In this document: positions 23,291 to 28,968 of the stretch, piece by piece
Layout of the letters: each line of letters starts with the position of its first letter
Numbering within the stretch: the stretch's first letter is position 1
Position numbers and translations under genes: made by a program
NCBI GenBank assembly: GCA_964526285.1
Contig: CAZGIW010000050.1
Location: 1 to 28,968, forward strand
Source: CAYMAZ01 sp964526285
GTDB taxonomy: Bacteria > Bacteroidota > Bacteroidia > Bacteroidales > DTU049
DNA: 28,968 bases
Direction of reading: 5' to 3'
Notes under the pieces: generated by a model
What the model was told of the DNA's origin: nothing
Seen by the model: only the letters and a program-made list of their open reading frames with translations
The model's database searches: none

Positions 23291-25339
23291 CTACTTCCAA
23301 AATCGCAGTAAAATTACTTCAATTGCAAGAAATAACAAAGCGAGTATTAAAAATGTTTTCCACAATTGTTTTCCTTGAATTAATATCTGAATATCAGCAC
23401 TTAAGGTGTCTCCTGGCTGAAGGATGTCAATATTTTTCAGTTTATAAAGAGTTTTCAGGGAGTCAAGTTGAGATGTTCCGTAAAAATTCATTACCGATTC
23501 ATTGCGGTCATAATTGAATGACACCCCCTGAATTTGTTCGTTTTGTTCTGAGATATAATAATTTCCTGAGCGATCAATCATATTATGCACAAAAAGAAAC
23601 ATTCTGTTGCCATCATTACGAAGCTGGGGAATAAAATCAACACTTTTTTCTTTATTGGTAATTTTATATGCATTCACTTTGTTGTTGTCAGTATCTTCGA
23701 TGAATGCCACCGGTTGATTTTTTCCTATTGTGTAATAAATATCAGTTTGTTTTTTGCTAAGAAAAGCCATCTGATAGAAAACAGGGACAACAATTGGGTG
23801 CCTGTGAAAATCTGTAAACTCCTGATCAAAGGCGCTGGCAAACCAATACACTCTTCCGTTTCCTGAATTTGACATAAGAAGAAATGGAGCACTGTTTTGC
23901 AGTTTCATAAGAGGAAGTTTCCAGTTCAGGCCTGTTTCTGCAATTGAAAAATACTTTCTCACTGCCGGCAAGTCCATATCTTTTGGAACACCATCAAAGA
24001 CACCTTTAAATAGTTCATGGCCGAGGTTTAGCTCTGAAATTCTTAATGCTGCAGGATTTAGTTTTCCATAAGTATCAATTCCAAGTGCTGACATAAGAGG
24101 CTGCAGGCCATTGGCGTTTTCTTTAGCAGGAGGAATGATAACAACCGAGCCACCGTTTTGTGTAAAAGTGACAATTTCCTGAATTAGTCCTGAACCGGGT
24201 GTTTCCACAGCATCCAGAATAAGCAGATTGTTTTTTGAAATCAAACCAGACTGTAAGCGGTTAACATTGGTGGCGGTGTATTGAAATAGCGGTTCTTTGC
24301 GAAACATGGCATCTAAAGAGGGATTGACTTTTTCTTTACCAGAAATCACAATGACATTTACACTTTCGGACACATTAATTGAAAAATACATGGTGTTGTC
24401 ATAGGTTACCGGACTATCATCAATTCTGACAAAACAATCATAGATTCCTTTTTCAGAGGGGACAAAAGACATTTCAACCAAAGCACGACCCCCCGGACTC
24501 AGGTCACATGATGCCACCGAACGTTTAACATCATTCACATATAGTTCAACTGGGATATTTATGTAGTTTTCTTCTGAATAATTTTTAATTCCAGCAAATA
24601 CGGTAACTGCTCTGCCTGACTGAATAACAGGTGAGTCAAGCCACACCGAATCAACGCCTGCATTATAAACAGGAGAGCCTTCAATTGGAATTAAATAAGT
24701 CTGAAAAGGGAGAGAATCGGGCAGGAGTTGAGGCTGAAAGAAACTATTCTGAAAATCAGAAATAACAAATCCAAGAGGTGTTGCATCAGGAAACACAGAG
24801 AGCAATTCGGTGAAGCGAATGATGATTTCATTGAAACCGGGGCTGAATGGAGAAATCTGAAGTTGAGAAATTTTTTCGTTAAATTGTTTCTGTGTCAAAG
24901 TTCTGAAAGATGATGCATCATGCCAATTGTTGAGTAGAATAAATCTATCAGATGGAGAAAATCCGGACACAATATCGGTGGCTGCATTTTTTGCTTCCAT
25001 TAATCGTGAATGATAACCCTCTCCGGCTTCCATACTAAAAGAATTATCAATATAAATAATCACTGTTTTCTGGATTAAAGTATCAGCAAGTGCGTTTTTT
25101 CGTGGCAGAAAGGGTCTTGCAAATGCAGTGACAATAGAAATAATTGCAAGTAATCGGAGAATGAGAATTATTAAGTGTTTTATGCGTGATTTTTTTCGTG
25201 TTTCAAGTTGTACGTCTCTTAGGAGTTTGGTATTAGAAAACAATACCGTTTTGAATCTCCTCAGTCTGAAAAGATGAATAATTATTGGGATGGTTGTAGC
25301 AACAAGACCCCAAAGAACAAACGGATATACAAATTGCAT
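23291..25339 (-). CDS. BatA-domain membrane protein with vWA-like region
   Basis: The 682-residue protein begins with the Bacteroidota N-terminal double-membrane BatA module: a first helix ending IIIHLFRLRRFKTVLFSNTK, then a basic linker and a second helix (HLIILILRLLAIISIVTAFA). A vWA-like domain follows with a partial MIDAS, DNSFSM. The middle contains Ig-like and DUF-type beta segments. The last 25 residues are a third helix (FLILALLFLAIEVILLRFW), so the bulk is periplasmic. Bat proteins are linked to aerotolerance or stress in Bacteroides; function here is unproven. The gene lies between the SRPBCC and parC genes with gaps of 27 and 25 bases. Confidence 0.87.
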   Translation of the reverse strand: MQFVYPFVLWGLVATTIPIIIHLFRLRRFKTVLFSNTKLLRDVQLETRKKSRIKHLIILILRLLAIISIVTAFARPFLPRKNALADTLIQKTVIIYIDNSFSMEAGEGYHSRLMEAKNAATDIVSGFSPSDRFILLNNWHDASSFRTLTQKQFNEKISQLQISPFSPGFNEIIIRFTELLSVFPDATPLGFVISDFQNSFFQPQLLPDSLPFQTYLIPIEGSPVYNAGVDSVWLDSPVIQSGRAVTVFAGIKNYSEENYINIPVELYVNDVKRSVASCDLSPGGRALVEMSFVPSEKGIYDCFVRIDDSPVTYDNTMYFSINVSESVNVIVISGKEKVNPSLDAMFRKEPLFQYTATNVNRLQSGLISKNNLLILDAVETPGSGLIQEIVTFTQNGGSVVIIPPAKENANGLQPLMSALGIDTYGKLNPAALRISELNLGHELFKGVFDGVPKDMDLPAVRKYFSIAETGLNWKLPLMKLQNSAPFLLMSNSGNGRVYWFASAFDQEFTDFHRHPIVVPVFYQMAFLSKKQTDIYYTIGKNQPVAFIEDTDNNKVNAYKITNKEKSVDFIPQLRNDGNRMFLFVHNMIDRSGNYYISEQNEQIQGVSFNYDRNESVMNFYGTSQLDSLKTLYKLKNIDILQPGDTLSADIQILIQGKQLWKTFLILALLFLAIEVILLRFWK

Positions 25340-25366
25340 TGTCAGAAAATCTTTTAGAAAGTTTTA

Positions 25367-25789
25367 TTACTTAACTGAATCAAGATATTCTTTCAGGCGA
25401 GTAGTGATAATTGCAACAAATTGTCTCAGAGGTCCGTCAACCATTAGCGCAACCATACCATGAATATCGGCATCAGCCACAAACTGAAATGTGGAATTGT
25501 TTTCTTCATTTTCATTTTGTGTCAGAAAAGCTTTCAGAAAAAAAGGAACAGGGAATCCACTGTCTGGGGCGGGTTGAATGACAATGAGAGAGTGTGGTTT
25601 TTTTTCAAGAAAAATGAGTTTCACAGTTCCCATTCCGGGAACTCCAAATTTACAGTATTCATCTGTTGCTTCCCAATCAGTGACCTGTTCGGGCAGAAAT
25701 TTTTCAAAATGCCTGAAATCAGCTAAAAAATCAAACACATATTGTGATGAATGATTCACGTTCTCAATATTTCCCTGATATATTGCCAT
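25367..25789 (-). CDS. SRPBCC-fold protein
   Basis: The product is 140 residues from the ATG at 25789 (MAIYQGNIENVN). The frame extends to 25840, but that start would overlap pyrE and add an atypical N-terminus. The pattern of a first strand with a Val-rich turn, SSQYVFDFLADFRHFEKFLPE, and a C-terminal helix (LRQFVAIITTRLKEYL) is that of the START/SRPBCC ligand-binding fold. Members bind hydrophobic ligands, but none is predicted here. It begins one base after the pyrE stop and is almost certainly co-transcribed with it. Confidence 0.83.
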   Translation of the reverse strand: MAIYQGNIENVNHSSQYVFDFLADFRHFEKFLPEQVTDWEATDEYCKFGVPGMGTVKLIFLEKKPHSLIVIQPAPDSGFPVPFFLKAFLTQNENEENNSTFQFVADADIHGMVALMVDGPLRQFVAIITTRLKEYLDSVK

Positions 25790-25790
25790 A

Positions 25791-26435
25791 TTATTTTCCC
25801 CACTGATCTGGTTTTTGTCTCCACTCTTTGAGTGTTTCAATTTGTTTCTCCATTATAATTCCATTTTCAGCAGCTGTCTGGATGATTGTGTTGTAGTCAG
25901 AAAGCGTATAGAGAGGACATTTGGAGTCTTTAAACTTCTTTTTGGCAACATCAAAACCATAGGTAAAGATGGCAACCATTCCCACCACATTACATTCCGC
26001 TTCTCGAAGAGCTTCTACAACAGATATACTGCTTCCGCCGGTTGAAATCAAATCTTCAACAACAATGACATTGCTGCCTGGTTCCACATGTCCTTCAATT
26101 CGGTTTTGCAGTCCATGCCCTTTTGCTTCACCTCTTACATACACAAATGGTAATCCCATATCCTGAGCCACAAGAACTCCAAGTGCTATTCCTCCTGTTG
26201 CAACACCAGCCACAACGTCGGGAGTTTTAAAATTTTCATTAATACATTTGACAAACTCTTGTCTCAGAAATGTACGTATGGGGGGAAAAGATAGTGTTTT
26301 TCTGTTGTCACAGTATATGGGTGATTTCCATCCTGATGCCCATGTAAAAGGTTTTGCAGGATTCATTTTTATTGCTTTAATTTGCAATAAATATTCTGCA
26401 GTTGTTTTTGCTGTTTCTAAATTATAGAGTATCAT
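25791..26435 (-). CDS. pyrE: Orotate phosphoribosyltransferase
   Basis: The 214-residue enzyme converts orotate and PRPP to OMP in pyrimidine synthesis. Diagnostic segments are FTWASGWKSPIYCDNRKTL (32-49), VVAGVATGGIALGVLVA, VRGEAKGHGLQNRIEG (flexible loop with Lys105 and His107) and the PRPP-binding motif VIVVEDLISTGGSS (123-136). Length and order are normal. The ATG at 26435 is required to keep the conserved AEYLLQIKAIK segment. That start codon overlaps the ATG of the divergent NUDIX frame, and the only promoter box is inside the NUDIX gene. It heads a likely operon pyrE, SRPBCC, BatA-type, parC. Confidence 0.96.
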   Translation of the reverse strand: MILYNLETAKTTAEYLLQIKAIKMNPAKPFTWASGWKSPIYCDNRKTLSFPPIRTFLRQEFVKCINENFKTPDVVAGVATGGIALGVLVAQDMGLPFVYVRGEAKGHGLQNRIEGHVEPGSNVIVVEDLISTGGSSISVVEALREAECNVVGMVAIFTYGFDVAKKKFKDSKCPLYTLSDYNTIIQTAAENGIIMEKQIETLKEWRQKPDQWGK

Positions 26436-27066
26436 GATGCAAATGTATAAAGTTTTTTATAAATCCAATGAAATTGTTTTTAACAATATGAACTCATGTT
26501 GTGATGATGAAGAAAATGTGCATACAATGATTAATCCGGAAAACAGGCAACTGATGGTTGCCCTTTCAAACTGTTTTACCAACGACAGGCAAGCCAAAAA
26601 ATTGAATATTTTGTGCAATAATCCCGAGAATTCTTTTCAGGATTTTATAAAAAGCCTTTTTAGAATTGAAGCTGCAGGTGGTATTATCACAAATGAGCAC
26701 CGTGAATGGTTATTAATTAAACGTATTGGAGTATGGGATTTGCCCAAGGGAAAAGTTGATCCGGGCGAAACAATTGAAAATGCAGCTGTAAGAGAAGTTA
26801 GAGAAGAAACAGGAATTGAATCGGTAAGCATTATTAAAGCACTGAGTCCGTCATATCATATTTATCCCATTGATGATGAATGGGTGTTTAAACAAACTCA
26901 TTGGTTTCTTATGTTAGGTTCAAAAGGAAGATTGCGCCCGCAGAAAGAGGAAAGGATTTCAGAGGCAGTATGGATGAATGAGCGTTCAGTGAAACGAATT
27001 GTGCCAATTATGTATCCTTCTTTACTTCATGTGCTTGAAGAGGCAGGAGTGATGCTGGGAGAATAG
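26434..27066 (+). CDS. NUDIX hydrolase
   Basis: The product is 210 residues. The N-terminal 70 residues are of unknown type (MYKVFYKSNEIVF). The NUDIX domain spans about 73-200 with a complete Nudix box: G, five residues, E, seven residues, REVREETGI (GKVDPGETIENAAVREVREE). The substrate, often a nucleoside-diphosphate derivative, cannot be predicted. Three in-frame ATGs (26434, 26437, 26443) are possible; the third gives MYKVFY, the usual-looking N-terminus, and avoids overlap with pyrE. The gene diverges from pyrE, a neighbourhood I recall as common in Bacteroidota. No promoter box is convincing on the plus strand within pyrE. Confidence 0.88.
   Translation: MMQMYKVFYKSNEIVFNNMNSCCDDEENVHTMINPENRQLMVALSNCFTNDRQAKKLNILCNNPENSFQDFIKSLFRIEAAGGIITNEHREWLLIKRIGVWDLPKGKVDPGETIENAAVREVREETGIESVSIIKALSPSYHIYPIDDEWVFKQTHWFLMLGSKGRLRPQKEERISEAVWMNERSVKRIVPIMYPSLLHVLEEAGVMLGE
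26440..26468 (-). promoter_or_regulatory. Promoter of pyrE inside the NUDIX gene
   Basis: On the minus strand TTG (26466-26468), an 18-base spacer and TACATTTG (26440-26447) fit the Bacteroidota consensus. The -7 box ends only 4 bases before the pyrE ATG, so the transcript would be leaderless or nearly so. Confidence 0.55.
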
Positions 27067-27172
27067 GGTTTAAGGAAATGAATTACAGAATGAAAACACA
27101 GTGTTTACAAGTTTATACATGTGCTCCAAACTACAATTAAGAATGATAAAACACAAAACAACTATTTAAAAC

Positions 27173-28636
27173 ATGAAACACTTTTCTTTCTTTTTAACCT
27201 TTCTGTTTTTATGCATGTTTGAGCTTTCATCTCAGACCATTTCTGATTTTTCTGCCGACAGTCTTCGCAAGCATGTTTATTATCTTGCATCGGATGAACT
27301 GAAAGGGCGCAATACAGGGCATGAAGGGCAGAAACTTGCAGCACACTACATTGCCCGATATTTTGAAGATTTTGGCCTTGAACCTGCCGGAAATTCAAAA
27401 ACAAATCCTTATTTTCAGGAATTTATGATGTATTACAACTCTATTTATTATTTCTTTCCACACACATCTGAGAGCAATTATCTGAGAGTTCCGGCCACAG
27501 GCAATTTTCTCTATTTCGGTAACGAATCAAAAGCGACATACACAAGTGAAATTCTGTGTTTTACCCCTGACAGCCTTTCAAAGGATTCCCAGTCTTTTAT
27601 GTTTATGAATTCTGTGAGTTTTTCAGCAATGATGGATTCAATACATCTTTATTATAATAACACAAACCAAACGAAATTCTTTGTTACATTGCCTGGTAAA
27701 GAGTTTAAAGAAATCTCAGATGATTATCCTTCAGGCTTTTATCTTCTTATGAAAGAAGGCGACAACTTCATGCGAATTGACAGTCGCAATAAACAACAAA
27801 ATACGGAAAGTGGAAAATGTCGGTTTGTGTATGAGTCTGTTTCTTCATATACAAACATCAATCTTATACTTACAAATCAACAGTTCTGGAAGGATTACGG
27901 TTATGATTTTGCTTCACTGAACCAACATCACAATATAGCTTTTGATTTATCCAGAAAAAATGTGAGCGATACTGTTTTTACCGAAAATGTGTTGGGCTAT
28001 GTAAATGGCAGCCCTGACAACGGTCAGGTTATTATTGTGGGGGCACATTATGACCATGTGGGTTATAGCAACAAAGGTGTTTTCAATGGAGCTGATGACA
28101 ATGCATCGGGAACAGCTGTTCTGATTGAGCTGGCAAGGGCTTTTTCTCAGGATGCAAAAGAAGGCAGATACCCCAATAAGAACATTCTGTTCATTGCATT
28201 TTCAGGAGAAGAAAAAGGGCTACTGGGTTCTGAAATTTATGCAGAATTTCCATATTTCCCCATTGATTCAACATTATTTATGCTGAACATGGATATGATA
28301 GGCAGACCTCCTTATGCAGCCAATGATAGGGGAAGAGTTTTTATGCTTGCATTTGGCAAACACAAAAAAGATTTGGTGAAAACCATCAGGAAAAGTGAAA
28401 AGCAGGCAAAATGTATTAAAACATACACGCATCCTGGTTTAATCAATAAAATTGGTTGGAGATACGGTTCTGACCATGCAAATTTCACCAAAAAAGGAGT
28501 AAGTACAGTAGTTTTTTTTACAGGTATGCACGAGGATTATCATAAGATAACCGACACAGCTGAAAAGATTAACTATGTAAATATGAGCAAAATAAGCTTT
28601 TTGCTCTATATCACAATACAAAAGTTAGCAATGTAG
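27173..28636 (+). CDS. Exported M28-family zinc aminopeptidase
   Basis: The 487-residue product has a signal peptide (MKHFSFFLTFLFLCMFELSS, cleaved near SQT). The M28 catalytic domain lies in the C-terminal half with all expected motifs: AHYDH (His292, Asp294), GADDNASG with bridging Asp308, the general base and ligand region GEEKG (Glu346, Glu347), LNMDMIGR (Asp374), and GSDHA with His435. The N-terminal 110 residues (VYYLASDELKGRNTGHEG) resemble the pre-domain of Bacteroidota M28 peptidases, with an insert between. It probably removes N-terminal residues from peptides in the periplasm. No T9SS tail is present. The 106-base gap upstream shows no clear promoter box. Confidence 0.93.
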   Translation: MKHFSFFLTFLFLCMFELSSQTISDFSADSLRKHVYYLASDELKGRNTGHEGQKLAAHYIARYFEDFGLEPAGNSKTNPYFQEFMMYYNSIYYFFPHTSESNYLRVPATGNFLYFGNESKATYTSEILCFTPDSLSKDSQSFMFMNSVSFSAMMDSIHLYYNNTNQTKFFVTLPGKEFKEISDDYPSGFYLLMKEGDNFMRIDSRNKQQNTESGKCRFVYESVSSYTNINLILTNQQFWKDYGYDFASLNQHHNIAFDLSRKNVSDTVFTENVLGYVNGSPDNGQVIIVGAHYDHVGYSNKGVFNGADDNASGTAVLIELARAFSQDAKEGRYPNKNILFIAFSGEEKGLLGSEIYAEFPYFPIDSTLFMLNMDMIGRPPYAANDRGRVFMLAFGKHKKDLVKTIRKSEKQAKCIKTYTHPGLINKIGWRYGSDHANFTKKGVSTVVFFTGMHEDYHKITDTAEKINYVNMSKISFLLYITIQKLAM

Positions 28637-28650
28637 TTATCTAAAAAATA

Positions 28651-28935
28651 TTATTTAGGAGCGGGCTGCGGAACCAGACGCACCTCAACTTTGGCAATTG
28701 TTTGTCCTTGTTTCAGGTTAGGATAAGCCATATAAACACCAGGTTTCAATACATAGCCAATAGCATCAGCTGCATCGGGGAAACTTGCTACGACACCATT
28801 TTTTGTTGCAATCCAAAAACCGGCACCATCGCAAACTACCTGATGCACCTGCATTACTTCATTAATTGTAACTGGGGTGCACTCAAGACCAGCATTCTTT
28901 GAGGCAGTTCCGGCTTCCTGTTTTGTGCACCACAT
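28651..28935 (-). CDS. Small protein of unknown function
   Basis: The product is 94 residues, ending PQPAPK. No family recognised. There are three cysteines in the first half. The C-terminal half has a GFWIATKNGVVASFPD segment, possibly a small beta domain, and there is no signal peptide or membrane helix. The ATG at 28935 has an in-frame TAG eight bases upstream, so this is the earliest ATG. GCCT-A6-AGGC, a weak hairpin, lies just upstream at 28940-28953. It is convergent with the M28 gene, separated by 14 bases. A real gene is likely but not certain. Confidence 0.5.
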   Translation of the reverse strand: MWCTKQEAGTASKNAGLECTPVTINEVMQVHQVVCDGAGFWIATKNGVVASFPDAADAIGYVLKPGVYMAYPNLKQGQTIAKVEVRLVPQPAPK

Positions 28936-28968
28936 CGACGCCTAAAAAAAGGCACATTGATTATCAGT

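Noticed and set aside
28940..28953. GCCT-A6-AGGC hairpin as a terminator at the window end
   Set aside because: The stem is only four base pairs and the homopolymer lies in the loop rather than after the stem.
1..28968. tRNA, rRNA or riboswitch genes
   Set aside because: Reading both strands by eye, no cloverleaf with TTCRA-like arm, rRNA-like sequence or known riboswitch core was recognised.

Overview
The window looks like a chromosomal segment of a low-GC member of the Bacteroidota. Supporting evidence: a type IX secretion (T9SS) C-terminal sorting domain on the first protein, a PorV/PorQ-like outer-membrane barrel, a GldH-like lipoprotein, many Bacteroidota-type promoter boxes (TAnnTTTG) just upstream of genes, weak Shine-Dalgarno signals, and Bacteroidota-style ParC, BatA and NUDIX/pyrE neighbourhoods. 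The species cannot be named from this sequence.

Layout. 1-551: 3' end of a large secreted ELWxxDGT-repeat protein. 618-2459: an aspartate ammonia-lyase with an N-terminal cyclic-nucleotide-binding domain. 2490-5103 (minus): an SLC13-type permease with TrkA-C domains followed by an MscS channel. 5229-8099 (minus): a secreted unknown protein, then antiporter, PsiE-like and GldH-like genes in one probable operon. 8233-9959 (minus): a PorV-like barrel and a small membrane protein.

10051-15085 is an accessory hotspot. It holds three short tail-less SSB genes, two identical four-helix-bundle (23S IVP-type) genes, a GxxExxY gene, an alpha/beta hydrolase plus GmhB-like phosphatase pair, an MNT antitoxin with a broken HEPN partner, and a broken ORF6N gene. 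A 900-bp unit (four-helix-bundle gene + ssb) is perfectly tandemly duplicated. The four-helix-bundle gene is bracketed by inverted arrays of a 7-bp repeat (AARATAG), and the GxxExxY gene by its own short repeats. A 105-bp piece of the phosphatase gene recurs 680 bp away, next to the broken HEPN and ORF6N genes.

15145-16242 is a lipoprotein. 16243-16925 is a gene-free stretch with another heptamer array and a MITE-like inverted repeat element. 16926-26435 (minus) is core housekeeping: mfd, parC, a BatA-type protein, an SRPBCC protein and pyrE; the last four are tightly packed and probably co-transcribed. A NUDIX gene diverges from pyrE with overlapping start codons. 27173-28636 is an exported M28 metallopeptidase, and a small unknown gene ends the window.

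The most unusual parts are the repeat-bracketed orphan genes with the exact tandem duplication, the cNMP-domain/aspartase fusion, and the overlapping pyrE/NUDIX starts.
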